Assembly (NCBI RefSeq): GCF_030758955.1
Contig: NZ_CP132360.1
Span: forward strand, 1,845,313 to 1,909,312
Source: Agrococcus beijingensis
GTDB lineage: Bacteria > Actinomycetota > Actinomycetes > Actinomycetales > Microbacteriaceae
Length of the DNA stretch: 64,000 nucleotides
Direction of reading: 5' to 3'
This document shows, in pieces, positions 48,058 through 56,384 of this stretch. Position 1 is the stretch's first letter. Each line of letters starts with the position of its first letter. Below the pieces are notes generated by a model. The model saw nothing but the letters and a program-made list of their open reading frames with translations. It did not search any database and had not been told where the DNA came from. A program made the position numbers and the translations under genes.

Positions 48058-48324
48058 TCAGACGAGGCCGAACAGCGGCAGATCGCCGAAGACCCAGCCG
48101 ACCACGGAGCCGAACAGCAGGTCGAGACCTGACACCAGCAGCATCATGAACACGACGAACACCAGCACGACGAGCGTGTAGCGGATCAGCTCCTTGCGGG
48201 TCGGGGTGACGACCTTGCGGAGCTCGACCAGGACTTCCTTGAGGAAGGTCCACAGGCGCAGGAACGGGTTGCGAGACGCACCCTCGCGCGTGCGGGGTGC
48301 CTCCTCGATCGCGTTCTCAGCCAC
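48058..48324 (-). CDS. secE: Preprotein translocase subunit SecE
   Basis: 88 residues with an amphipathic segment ([21 protein letters not shown]) and a single C-terminal membrane helix ([23 protein letters not shown]). GTG at 48324 follows AAGGG; the longer frame upstream runs into the tRNA and is not coding. First protein gene of the secE-nusG-rplK-rplA operon. Confidence 0.95.
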   Translation of the reverse strand: MAENAIEEAPRTREGASRNPFLRLWTFLKEVLVELRKVVTPTRKELIRYTLVVLVFVVFMMLLVSGLDLLFGSVVGWVFGDLPLFGLV

Positions 48325-48393
48325 AGTGACCCTTCGGTTCCGTTCGACCCGGCAGATGCCGAGGCCTTCAGGCACCCTGGCGGGTGCCTCGAG

Positions 48394-48466
48394 CAGGGCG
48401 GACAGGACTCGAACCTGCAACCTGCGGTTTTGGAGACCGCTGCGCTACCAATTGCGCCACCGCCCT
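48394..48466 (-). tRNA. trpT: tRNA-Trp (anticodon CCA)
   Basis: Cloverleaf with acceptor AGGGCGG/CCGCCCT, anticodon loop CTCCAAA and the T-arm GGTTCGAGTCC. The 3' CCA is not encoded. It precedes secE as in many actinobacteria. Confidence 0.95.
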
Positions 48467-48523
48467 AGGCGGGTGGAAAGCCATGCGCGCCGGCCCCGTG
48501 CAGGGCATGCAACATCATGGCGG

Positions 48524-48573
48524 TTGTCAACCACCAAGGGAACAGCATACTTCGGCCTGGTGCCCGCTGTCCA
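48524..48573. promoter_or_regulatory. Overlapping divergent promoters for tRNA-Trp/secE and rraA
   Basis: Minus strand: TGGACA (48573-48568), 18 bases, TATGCT (48549-48544), about 70 bases before the tRNA. Plus strand: TTGTCA (48524-48529), 16 bases, CATACT (48546-48551). The two -10 boxes share four bases, so the promoters should compete. The plus -35 lies in the palindrome ggttgtcaacc (48522-48532). Confidence 0.5.
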
Positions 48574-48640
48574 CTTGCGCCAGCGCGCCGCCGTATGCCG
48601 CGCTCCAAGGATACCGTGGGCGCGACCCGAGGAGGCGCCC

Positions 48641-49117
48641 ATGAGCCAGTCCACCGCCGACCTGTACGACGAGCGCGGCGAGTCGCTGCAGTCGCTCGAG
48701 ACGCCGCTGCTCGACCTCGGCGGGCGCGTGCGCTTCGCCGGCCCGGTGCGCACGATCCGCTGCCTGGGCGACAACGGGCTCGTGAAGGCGACGCTCGCCA
48801 CGCCCGGCGACGGCGCGGTGCTGGTGGTCGACGGCGGCGGCTCGATGGCGAGCGCGCTGATGGGCGACATGATCGCGGCGTCGGCGGTCGCGAACGGCTG
48901 GGCGGGCGTCGTGATCCACGGCCCGGTGCGCGATCGGGCGGCGCTGGCGCAGCTGCCGCTGGGCGTCAAGGCGCTCGGCTCGAACCCGCGCAAGAGCGCG
49001 AAGGACGGCGTGGGAGAAGCGGATGCGCCGGTCGAGTTCGGCGGCGTCGTCTTCCGTCCCGGAGCCATGCTCTGGGCGGACGAGGACGGCGTGCTCGTGG
49101 AACGGCCCGCGCCCTAG
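48641..49117 (+). CDS. rraA: RraA-family protein (RNase E regulator / HMG-type aldolase)
   Basis: 158 residues, complete RraA fold: TPLLDLGGRVRFAGPVRTIRC, the central GDGAVLVVDGGGSMASALMGDM and GWAGVVIHGPVRD with the Arg-Asp pair used by the aldolases. RraA in E. coli inhibits RNase E; actinobacterial members may instead be 4-hydroxy-4-methyl-2-oxoglutarate aldolases. Strong GGAGG before ATG 48641. Ten bases upstream of the aminotransferase. Confidence 0.88.
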   Translation: MSQSTADLYDERGESLQSLETPLLDLGGRVRFAGPVRTIRCLGDNGLVKATLATPGDGAVLVVDGGGSMASALMGDMIAASAVANGWAGVVIHGPVRDRAALAQLPLGVKALGSNPRKSAKDGVGEADAPVEFGGVVFRPGAMLWADEDGVLVERPAP

Positions 49118-49126
49118 GCTGGGAGC

Positions 49127-50320
49127 GTGAACCGCATCGCAGCGCGCATCGCCGCCATCAACGAGTCCGCGACCCTGAAGGTCGACGCGAAGGCCAAGGC
49201 CCTCAAGGCTGCAGGCGGCGACATCATCAGCTACGCCGCCGGCGAGCCCGACTTCGCGACGCCGCCGAACATCCTCGAGGCCGCGCAGCGCGCGCTCGCC
49301 GACCCCAAGAACTACCGCTACACGCCCGCTGCGGGACTTCCGGTGCTGCGCGAGGCGATCGCCGCGAAGACCGCCCGCGACAGCGGCTGGCAGGTCGAGC
49401 CCGGCCAGACGCTCGTCACCAACGGCGGCAAGCAGTCGGTCTACCAGGCGTTCCAGACGATCCTCGACCCGGGCGACGAGGTGCTGGTGCCGACGCCCTA
49501 CTGGACGACCTACCCCGAGGCGATCGCGCTCACGGGCGCGAAGCAGGTCGACGTCTTCGCGGGCGCCGACCAGGGCTACCTGGTGACGGTCGACCAGCTC
49601 GAGGCCGCCCGCACCGAGCGCACCAAGGCGCTGCTCATGGTGAGCCCCTCGAACCCGACCGGCGCGGTCTACCCGGCCGACCACATCCGCCAGATCGGCG
49701 AGTGGGCCGAGGCCCACGGCCTGTGGGTCGTGAGCGACGAGATCTACCAGAACCTGACCTACGACGGCGAGCGCGCCCTGTCGATCGTCGAGGCGGTGCC
49801 GGCCCTCGCCGACCGCACGATCCTCGTCAACGGCGTCGCGAAGACCTACGCGATGACCGGCTGGCGGGTGGGCTGGATGGTCGGCCCGGCCGACGTGATC
49901 AAGGCCGCCGCCAACCTGCAGTCGCACCTGACCAGCAACGTCAACAACGTGGCGCAGCTCGGCGCGGTCGAGGCGCTCACCGGGCCGCAGGACGCGGTCG
50001 CCGAGATGCTCGCCGCCTTCGACCGGCGCCGGCAGACGATCGTCGCCGAGCTGTCGAGGATCCCCGGCTTCTCGGTGCCCACGCCCAAGGGCGCCTTCTA
50101 CGTCTACGCGGATGTGTCGGGGCTGCTGGGCAAGGAGTGGGCCGGTGTCACGCCCACGTCGAGCCTCGAGCTCGCCGACCTCATGCTCGAGCAGGCCGAG
50201 GTCGCGGCGGTGCCCGGCGAGGCCTTCGGGCCGTCGGGCTACCTGCGCTTCTCGTACGCGCTCGGCGACGACGCGCTGCTCGAGGGTGCGCAGCGGCTGC
50301 AGCGGCTCTTCGCGGCCTGA
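49127..50320 (+). CDS. aspC: Aspartate aminotransferase (class I)
   Basis: 397 residues. PLP lysine in [29 protein letters not shown] near the N-terminus, [10 protein letters not shown] and the carboxylate-binding Arg in GYLRFSYAL. Interconverts aspartate/2-oxoglutarate and oxaloacetate/glutamate, feeding the aspartate family whose genes fill the left end of the window. GTG start; placed divergently from tRNA-Trp/secE as in relatives. Confidence 0.92.
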   Translation: MNRIAARIAAINESATLKVDAKAKALKAAGGDIISYAAGEPDFATPPNILEAAQRALADPKNYRYTPAAGLPVLREAIAAKTARDSGWQVEPGQTLVTNGGKQSVYQAFQTILDPGDEVLVPTPYWTTYPEAIALTGAKQVDVFAGADQGYLVTVDQLEAARTERTKALLMVSPSNPTGAVYPADHIRQIGEWAEAHGLWVVSDEIYQNLTYDGERALSIVEAVPALADRTILVNGVAKTYAMTGWRVGWMVGPADVIKAAANLQSHLTSNVNNVAQLGAVEALTGPQDAVAEMLAAFDRRRQTIVAELSRIPGFSVPTPKGAFYVYADVSGLLGKEWAGVTPTSSLELADLMLEQAEVAAVPGEAFGPSGYLRFSYALGDDALLEGAQRLQRLFAA

Positions 50321-50350
50321 GCCGCGCACGGCGGCGCTCTGCGGTCGGCC

Positions 50351-50803
50351 TCAGATGTGCTGGGCGTAGGCCTTGTAGCGCTCGAGCAGCAGCGGCCAGT
50401 CGCTGTGCTTGAGGCGGCCGGCCGCGTTCGAGTCGTTCCACCCCGAGTGCGTGAAGCGCACGCGCGTGCCGCCGTGGGGCAGGTCGTCGAACGTCAGCGT
50501 GACCTGCGACGCGTCGCCCTCGTGCGAGAGGCGGAACGTGTGCGCGAAGCGCTCGCCCGGCACCGCATCCGTCACCTCGCCCCAGACGACCTCGCGGCCG
50601 TCGCGGCCGACCTCGACGATGCGCGCGCCCACGTGCGGATCGACCTCGATGCGGTCGAGCCCGGCGCCGGTGGCCGTGTAGCCGGGGTGCCACCACTCCG
50701 AGAGGCCGTGCACGTAGGCGTCCCACGCGCGGGCTCTGCTGACCGCCACTTCGAGCTCGATCTCGATCGGTGCGGTGCTGCTGTCTGCTGCGTCGTCGCT
50801 CAT
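50351..50803 (-). CDS. SRPBCC (AHSA1/START-like) protein
   Basis: 150 residues: IEIELEVAVSRARAWDAYVHGLSEWW, a central WGEVTDAVPGERFAHTF, and a C-terminal helix WPLLLERYKAYAQHI. Same superfamily as the protein at 18013 but otherwise divergent. Role unknown. Convergent with aspC, 30 bases apart. Confidence 0.8.
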   Translation of the reverse strand: MSDDAADSSTAPIEIELEVAVSRARAWDAYVHGLSEWWHPGYTATGAGLDRIEVDPHVGARIVEVGRDGREVVWGEVTDAVPGERFAHTFRLSHEGDASQVTLTFDDLPHGGTRVRFTHSGWNDSNAAGRLKHSDWPLLLERYKAYAQHI

Positions 50804-50862
50804 GGAACCCCCGCTCTCGACTCTCTCACTCAAGCCTGAGAGGTTCAACCAGCCGGCCTCGG

Positions 50863-52026
50863 TCAGAGCGTGAGGCCCACCAGCACCGGCTCGGGCACCA
50901 GGTGCACGCCGAACTGGTTCTCGACGCGCGCCTGCACGAAGCGGGCGAGCTCGGCGACCTGCTCGCCGGTCGCGCCGCCGCGGTTGGTGAGCGCGAGCGT
51001 GTGCTTCGACGAGACCGCGGCCCGCGAGCCGGGCAGCGAGAAGCCGCGACCGATGCCGGAGTGCTCGATCAGCCAGGCCGCCGAGAGCTTCACCCGCGGC
51101 ACGGGCCGCTCGAGCGAGGGCACCGCCATGCCGCCGTCTGGCGCGTCGGCGTCGAGCGGCAGCACGGTGGCCGACAGCTCGGGCGACATCGACCAGCGGG
51201 GCGCCTCCTCGGGCAGGCCCCTCGCGAAGCGGGCCGAGACGATGGGGTTCGTGAAGAACGAGCCGGCGCTCACCGAGTCGGGATCCTCCGAGAGCACCAT
51301 GCCCTTCGAGCCGCGCAGCGCGAGCACCGAGGCGCGCACGTCGGCGAGCGGCACGCGCGTGCCGAGCTCGACGCCCAGCGCGCCCGCGAGCTGCTGGTAG
51401 GCGATCGGCTGCCCGCGGCCGTCGGCCGAGCGCCGCAGCCGCAGATCGACCGACAGCACGACGCCCTGCAGCAGGCCGCGCTTGATCGCCGAGTCGCGGT
51501 AGCCCAGGCGCAGCTCGGCGGCCGGCACGTGCCGCACCTCGAGCGTCTCCGACTCCAGCAGCTCGACGCCGACCAGGGTCGAGGCGACCTCCTGGCCGTA
51601 CGCGCCGATGTTCTGGATCGGCGCGGCGCCCGTCGAGCCGGGGATGCCGCTGAGCGCCTCGATGCCCGCGAGGCCCTGCTCGACCGCGTGCGCGACCACC
51701 GCATCCCACGGCTCGCCCGCCTCGACGCGCAGCACGACGCTGTCGTCGGCGGGGGGCTCCTCCCCCGCCGGGCGGTGCGGCGGCTGCGCCGCGGGCAGGG
51801 TGCGGATGCCTCGGGTCGCGATCCGGAGCACGGTGCCCGGGAAGGGCTCCGACGAGGCGACCGTGTTGGAGCCGCCGCCGAGCAGCACGTGCGGCTCGTG
51901 ATCGTCGGCGACCAGCGCGGCGAAGGCCTCGGCGACCGCATCGCGGGTGGTCGCTTCGACCCACGTCTCGACCTCGCCGCCCACGCGCATGGTGGTGGCG
52001 TCGGCGAGGGTGCGCACTGCGCTCAT
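50863..52026 (-). CDS. murB: UDP-N-acetylenolpyruvoylglucosamine reductase
   Basis: FAD enzyme of peptidoglycan synthesis, 387 residues. FAD-binding VLLGGGSNTVASS and SGIPGSTGAAPIQNIGAYGQEV; catalytic Ser in DSVSAGSFFTNPI and Glu near the C-terminus (HLVPEPVLVG). Overlaps the hadB stop by ATGA. The hadA-hadB-murB order near the secE region is usual in actinobacteria. Confidence 0.94.
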   Translation of the reverse strand: MSAVRTLADATTMRVGGEVETWVEATTRDAVAEAFAALVADDHEPHVLLGGGSNTVASSEPFPGTVLRIATRGIRTLPAAQPPHRPAGEEPPADDSVVLRVEAGEPWDAVVAHAVEQGLAGIEALSGIPGSTGAAPIQNIGAYGQEVASTLVGVELLESETLEVRHVPAAELRLGYRDSAIKRGLLQGVVLSVDLRLRRSADGRGQPIAYQQLAGALGVELGTRVPLADVRASVLALRGSKGMVLSEDPDSVSAGSFFTNPIVSARFARGLPEEAPRWSMSPELSATVLPLDADAPDGGMAVPSLERPVPRVKLSAAWLIEHSGIGRGFSLPGSRAAVSSKHTLALTNRGGATGEQVAELARFVQARVENQFGVHLVPEPVLVGLTL

Positions 52027-52448
52027 CGGTCGGTCGCGACGACGACCTGCGCCTTGCCGAGCACGGTCTGGTCGGCGAAGGTGACGGTGAGGTCGATGCG
52101 GGCGGTGCCCTCGTCGAGCTTGCCGACGGTGGCGACCACGTGCAGCGCGGCGCCGGACTCGGGGTCGACCACGACCGGGCGGGTGAAGCGCACCTGGTAG
52201 TCGAGCACGCGCGACGGGCCCGCCCAGTCGATCACCGGCTGCACGGCGGCGCCCATGGTGAGCATGCCGTGCGCGAGCACGCCGGGCAGCCCGACGGCTG
52301 CCGCCACGTCGTCGCGGTAGTGGATGGCGTTGAAGTCGCCGGAGGCGCCGGCGTAGCGCACCAGGCCCTCGCGGGTCAGGTGCAGGTCGCGCTCGGCGAC
52401 CACCCGACCGACCTCGAGCTCGCCGAGCCCGTTCGCCGTCTCGCTCAT
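52023..52448 (-). CDS. MaoC-type dehydratase (HadB-like)
   Basis: 141 residues, hot-dog fold with the hydratase-2 motif YAGASGDFNAIHYRDD carrying the catalytic Asp-x(4)-His pair, then VLAHGMLTMG. In mycobacteria HadB is the catalytic subunit of (3R)-hydroxyacyl-ACP dehydratase. Coupled by ATGA to both neighbours' style of overlap (hadA upstream, murB downstream). Confidence 0.88.
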   Translation of the reverse strand: MSETANGLGELEVGRVVAERDLHLTREGLVRYAGASGDFNAIHYRDDVAAAVGLPGVLAHGMLTMGAAVQPVIDWAGPSRVLDYQVRFTRPVVVDPESGAALHVVATVGKLDEGTARIDLTVTFADQTVLGKAQVVVATDR

Positions 52449-52894
52449 GCTGCCTCCCCCGCCACCACGAGCGACGACGTGGCCGTGACCACGTGGGCGC
52501 CCGACGCATCCGTCACCTCGGTCTCGCACGTCACCATGTCGTTGCCGCCGAGCGAGCGCACGCGCGTCACCGTCAGCTGCGCCGTGAGCTCGTCGCCCGC
52601 CACGATGGGCCGCGAGGCGGTGAAGCGCTGGTCGCCGTGCACGATGCGCTCGAGCACGATGCCCGCGGTCGGGTCGTCGAGCAGCTGGTTCCAGGTGAGC
52701 TGCTGGATGACGATCGCGAACGTCGGCGGAGCGATCACGTCGGCGTGACCCGCGGCGCGCGCGGCCTCGACGTCGTGGTGCTCGGGGTGCGTCGCCTGCA
52801 CGGCGCGCGCGAACTCGCGCACCTTCTCCCGTCCGACGAGGTAGGGGGCCGTGGGCGGGTACTGACGGCCCTGGATCTCGGGGTTCACTGGCAC
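52445..52894 (-). CDS. MaoC-like N-terminal dehydratase (HadA-like)
   Basis: 149 residues, FAS1-type hot-dog domain: YLVGREKVREFARAVQATHPEH, IAPPTFAIVIQQLTW and HGDQRFTASRPIVAGDELTAQLTV. It lacks the hydratase-2 catalytic motif and would pair with HadB as the substrate-binding subunit. GTG start at 52894; its stop overlaps hadB (ATGA). Confidence 0.87.
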   Translation of the reverse strand: MPVNPEIQGRQYPPTAPYLVGREKVREFARAVQATHPEHHDVEAARAAGHADVIAPPTFAIVIQQLTWNQLLDDPTAGIVLERIVHGDQRFTASRPIVAGDELTAQLTVTRVRSLGGNDMVTCETEVTDASGAHVVTATSSLVVAGEAA

Positions 52895-52904
52895 GCCAGC
52901 CAGT

Positions 52905-53906
52905 CTAGGCAGGCGTGCGCTCCTCCCACAGCGCGGCGACGTGCCGGCTGTCGGTGCCGCAGCATCCGCCGACGACCGCGAGGCCCGGCAGCTGTGCGCG
53001 CAGGGCGTCGTGGCCGCGCCGCAGCTCGTCGATGTCGCCGGCGTCGATGCTCGTCGCGTCGTCGAGCTCTGCGTGGCTCTTCGTCGAGGCGTTGTAGCGC
53101 ACGCTCACCACCCGCTCGCGCCAGGCGCCGTCGTCGATGGCGTGCTGCACGTGCTGCGGATGCGCGCAGTTGATCATGTACTGGACGGTGTCGGTCTCGG
53201 CGTCCACCGTCTCGATCGCCTCACGCAGGGTCAGGCCGCTGCGGAGCCGCCCGTCGGTCTCGACGGTGAAGCCGATCACCGCCGGCAGGCCGTGGAAGAA
53301 CGCGGCGTTGGCGATGCCGATCGCCTCGCCCGGGTCGGAGAGCGTGAAGGCGGTGACGAGATCGACGCCGCCCTCGGCCAGCGCCCCGATCTGCGGCTCG
53401 TGGTAGATGCGGGCCTCATCCGGGTCGATCTCGGGCATGTCGGCGTACGCGTCGTTGCGCGGCCCGATCGCACCGCTGATGAGCACCTCCGGCAGGTCGG
53501 CGTAGCGCTCGCGCAGCCCGTGCAGGTGTCGCACGGCCTGCACGTTGACGTCGTAGAGCGTGCGCCGGTCGTCGCCGAGCCGGGCTCCCCAGTCGGCGCT
53601 CGCGCGCCAGGTGGGCGTCTCGAGCAGCAGGCCGGTGCTGTGTCGGCGGGCGATCTCGGCGTAGCCGTCGTAGTACGCGTCGAGCATGGCCCGGCCGCGC
53701 TCGGTGCGCAGCAGCGGGTAGGCGGCGAACTCCCGCAGCTGCACGCCGTGGTTGAAGATCAGGTCGGTCTCGAGGCCGCCGTCGGTGACATACGGATGCG
53801 CTGCGGAGGGCCAGGCGCTGGTCGTGCGGTTGGGCACGACGTGGTGATGCGTCGATGGCTTCGTCGTCATGTTGACGGCGGTGCTGCGACGCGCGACGGT
53901 GGACAT
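52905..53906 (-). CDS. mmuM: Homocysteine S-methyltransferase
   Basis: 333 residues, zinc enzyme that methylates homocysteine from S-methylmethionine or SAM. Zinc cysteines in YMINCAHP (about residue 245) and the vicinal pair in VVGGCCGTD (about 315). TDGGLETDLIFNHG opens the barrel. ATG at 53906 has GAGGAGG six bases upstream, which supports the 38-residue Ser/Thr/His-rich extension before the fold. It sits between tRNA-Met and hadA. Confidence 0.9.
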   Translation of the reverse strand: MSTVARRSTAVNMTTKPSTHHHVVPNRTTSAWPSAAHPYVTDGGLETDLIFNHGVQLREFAAYPLLRTERGRAMLDAYYDGYAEIARRHSTGLLLETPTWRASADWGARLGDDRRTLYDVNVQAVRHLHGLRERYADLPEVLISGAIGPRNDAYADMPEIDPDEARIYHEPQIGALAEGGVDLVTAFTLSDPGEAIGIANAAFFHGLPAVIGFTVETDGRLRSGLTLREAIETVDAETDTVQYMINCAHPQHVQHAIDDGAWRERVVSVRYNASTKSHAELDDATSIDAGDIDELRRGHDALRAQLPGLAVVGGCCGTDSRHVAALWEERTPA

Positions 53907-53968
53907 CGTCGTCCTCCTCGGATCGAGGGATGGGGCCGCTGGGGGGCCTCCTGGCGCGCAGGATACTC

Positions 53969-54055
53969 CGGTGCCGACACGTGCGAAAGGCCCGGTCGTG
54001 GAACCGGGCCACGGTGCCTACACGTGCGAAGGGCCCGGTCAAGACCGGGCCCTTC
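53969..54055. repeat. Duplicated terminator unit downstream of tRNA-Met
   Basis: Two copies, 53969-54010 and 54012-54051, share cggtgcc-acacgtgcgaa followed by a ggcccggt...accgggcc hairpin. The loop is six bases in the first copy and reduced in the second, whose stem extends to 13 bp (gaagggcccggtc/gaccgggcccttc, 54028-54055). Read from tRNA-Met on the minus strand, transcription meets the stronger hairpin first. Confidence 0.75.
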
Positions 54056-54062
54056 GAGGCGG

Positions 54063-54136
54063 TAGCGAGGGCGGGGTTCGAACCCGCGACCTCACGATTA
54101 TGAGTCGTGCGCTCTCACCAACTGAGCTACCCCGCC
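54063..54136 (-). tRNA. tRNA-Met, elongator type (anticodon CAT)
   Basis: Acceptor GGCGGGG with G-T wobbles to the 3' strand, D-arm AGCTCAGTTGG, anticodon loop CTCATAA and T-loop TTCGAAC. The D-arm and acceptor fit elongator rather than initiator Met. Terminal CCA not encoded. Confidence 0.93.
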
Positions 54137-54174
54137 AGAACGCTCACCCAAGCACGAAGCATCAAGCGAACGCG

Positions 54175-54246
<72 letters not shown>

Positions 54247-54333
54247 GAAGCCCTTGCAGGCAACCGGAAAATCATAGCACCGTCGCGCAGGCTCCCGCGA
54301 ACCGCGGATCGCGCGCCGGGCCGCTGCCGACGC

Positions 54334-56304
54334 TCATTCCTCGTCGAGCGTGTCCTTGCTCCAGGCGGCCGTCAGCGTCGGGGCGGCCGGCTCGCCGTGC
54401 GCGAGCGCGGCATCCTGCGACGCGTTCTGGTCGAGCAGGTCGCGCTGCGCCCGCTCCTCGTCGCCGTCGGTCGTCGGCAGAGCGATGCCGGGCAGCTGCC
54501 ATGCCGCGAACGACGGCCCCGAGCCGGTCAGCCGCAGGCCGCCCAGGCCGAACGCCGCGATGCCACCGTCGCCGAAGAGCGCCTCGGGCGGCCCGTCGAT
54601 GGCGACCGCGCCCTCCTCGAGCACCACGTCGTAGAAGCCGCGCGCGGCGACGCACAGCACGCTCGACTCGACCGTCTCGCGCACCCAGACCAGCACCTCC
54701 TCGCCCACGTGCAGCCACCGCATCCCCCCGCCCCGCAGGGCGGGCTGAGCGGCCCGCAGCGCGAGCAGCTCGCGGTGCAGCGCGATCGTGTCGGCGTGGC
54801 TCTCGATGGTCGCCCACGGCATTGGCGTGCGGGAGTCCTCGCCGTTGACGCCCGTGAGCCCCAGCTCGTCGCCGGCCCAGACCACCGGGATGCCCGGCAG
54901 CGAGACCGCCATGCCGAGCGCCGCCGGCACGGCGCCCGGCAGCGCGTTGGTCGCGAACCGGGGGGTGTCGTGCGTGTCGAGCGCGTTCATGTTGTGCAGC
55001 CGCGTGCGCCACGGGATGCCCGCCACGAAGCGCTGGTGCTGCGCGTGCACGTCGACCCCCGTGTACGAGGGGATCACCGAGCGCGCCATGCCGAGACCGC
55101 CGAACGCGGCCGAGCCCGGCACCGACAGCCAGCCCCAGACAGGGCGCGTGAAGTTGGCGTACGTCATCGCGCCGTGCCAGGCGTCGCCCTGGAAGTCGTC
55201 GGTCGCGTCGTTGGTCGACTCGCCCAGCAGCAGCGTGTCGGGGTTGATGTCGATCATCGTGCGCCGGATGATCTGCCGTACCTCGGCGTTCAGGTCATCG
55301 CCCTCGTAGCGGCCCGTCATGTTGGCGACGTCGATGCGCCAGCCGTCGAAGGAGTAGGGCGGGCGCAGCCACTTGCCGACCACCGAGTCGGGGCCCTCGA
55401 TGAAGCGGTCGCGCAGCTCCTGCGAGTTCCAGTTGAGCTTCGGCAGTGACGCGTGGCCGAGCCACGAGGCGTAGGTGCCGCCCTCGTGGAAGTAGTAGAA
55501 GTCGCGCTCGGGCGCCTGCTCGTCGGCCGCAGCGGCCAGGAACCAGTCGTGGGTGTCGCCGGTGTGGTTGCTGGTGAGGTCGCCCATCACCTTGAGCCCG
55601 CGCGCGTGGGCCGCCTCGACGAGCGAGACGAGCGCCTCGTCGCCGCCGAGCAGCGGATCGACCTCGTCGAAGGTGGATGCGTTGTACCGGTGGTTCGACG
55701 CCCCCGGGAAGACGGGGGTCAGGTAGAGCACCGTCGCGCCCAGGTCGACCAGGTGGTCGAGGTGCGCCTCGACGCCCGCCAGGTCGCCGCCGTAGAGCTG
55801 CTCGGAGACGCCCGGGCCGGAGCCGATGACGGGCTCGTCCCAGGCGACGGCCGTCGCCCACTCGGGCGTCGCGTGCTGCGCCGCCTGCTCTGAGCGCGCG
55901 AACCGGTCGGGGAACACCTGGTAGAGCACCGCATCCGTCGCCCATGCCGGCGGCGCCGGGTGCGCGACGAGCGCGAAGTCGGCGTCGTCGCGGGTCTCGA
56001 TGCGGTGCACGCCCTCCTGGTTGATCCAGTCGGTCTGGCCCGACTGCCAGTGCACCAGCCAGCGATACCGGTGCACGGGGTTCGCGACCCGGATCTCGGC
56101 CTCCCACCAGTGGAAAGAGCCGACGGTGCCGACATGCACCGCCTTGTTGAAGAACGGCTCCCGGTCGGGGCACGAGCGCACGAGCACCTCGAGCGGCTCG
56201 TCGTTCGAGACGGGGATGCGCAGGCGCACCGTGACGATGTCGCCCAGCTCGGGCGTCAGGGTCGAGACGTGGAGGGCGGAGCCGTCGTGGTGGGGCTGGA
56301 GCAC
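54334..56304 (-). CDS. GH13 alpha-glucosidase / maltodextrin glucosidase type
   Basis: 656 residues: an N-terminal beta-sandwich (about 1-115, RYRWLVHWQSG), the GH13 barrel, and a C-terminal domain. Catalytic residues: nucleophile Asp in DGWRIDVAN (about 325), acid Glu in LLLGESTND (about 361) and Asp in LDTHDTPR (about 445). The opening LYQVFPDRFARS is typical of MalZ/neopullulanase relatives. No signal peptide, so it acts in the cytoplasm on imported maltodextrins, fitting the malEFG genes at 60-64 kb. GTG start at 56304. Confidence 0.9.
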   Translation of the reverse strand: MLQPHHDGSALHVSTLTPELGDIVTVRLRIPVSNDEPLEVLVRSCPDREPFFNKAVHVGTVGSFHWWEAEIRVANPVHRYRWLVHWQSGQTDWINQEGVHRIETRDDADFALVAHPAPPAWATDAVLYQVFPDRFARSEQAAQHATPEWATAVAWDEPVIGSGPGVSEQLYGGDLAGVEAHLDHLVDLGATVLYLTPVFPGASNHRYNASTFDEVDPLLGGDEALVSLVEAAHARGLKVMGDLTSNHTGDTHDWFLAAAADEQAPERDFYYFHEGGTYASWLGHASLPKLNWNSQELRDRFIEGPDSVVGKWLRPPYSFDGWRIDVANMTGRYEGDDLNAEVRQIIRRTMIDINPDTLLLGESTNDATDDFQGDAWHGAMTYANFTRPVWGWLSVPGSAAFGGLGMARSVIPSYTGVDVHAQHQRFVAGIPWRTRLHNMNALDTHDTPRFATNALPGAVPAALGMAVSLPGIPVVWAGDELGLTGVNGEDSRTPMPWATIESHADTIALHRELLALRAAQPALRGGGMRWLHVGEEVLVWVRETVESSVLCVAARGFYDVVLEEGAVAIDGPPEALFGDGGIAAFGLGGLRLTGSGPSFAAWQLPGIALPTTDGDEERAQRDLLDQNASQDAALAHGEPAAPTLTAAWSKDTLDEE

Positions 56305-56384
56305 GCGACCACGCTAGGGCATGCGCCGGCCCTCCCGGCACCGCGTCGGCCAGGCGCGCGCGGCATCGGGAGGGCCGGGCCGGG

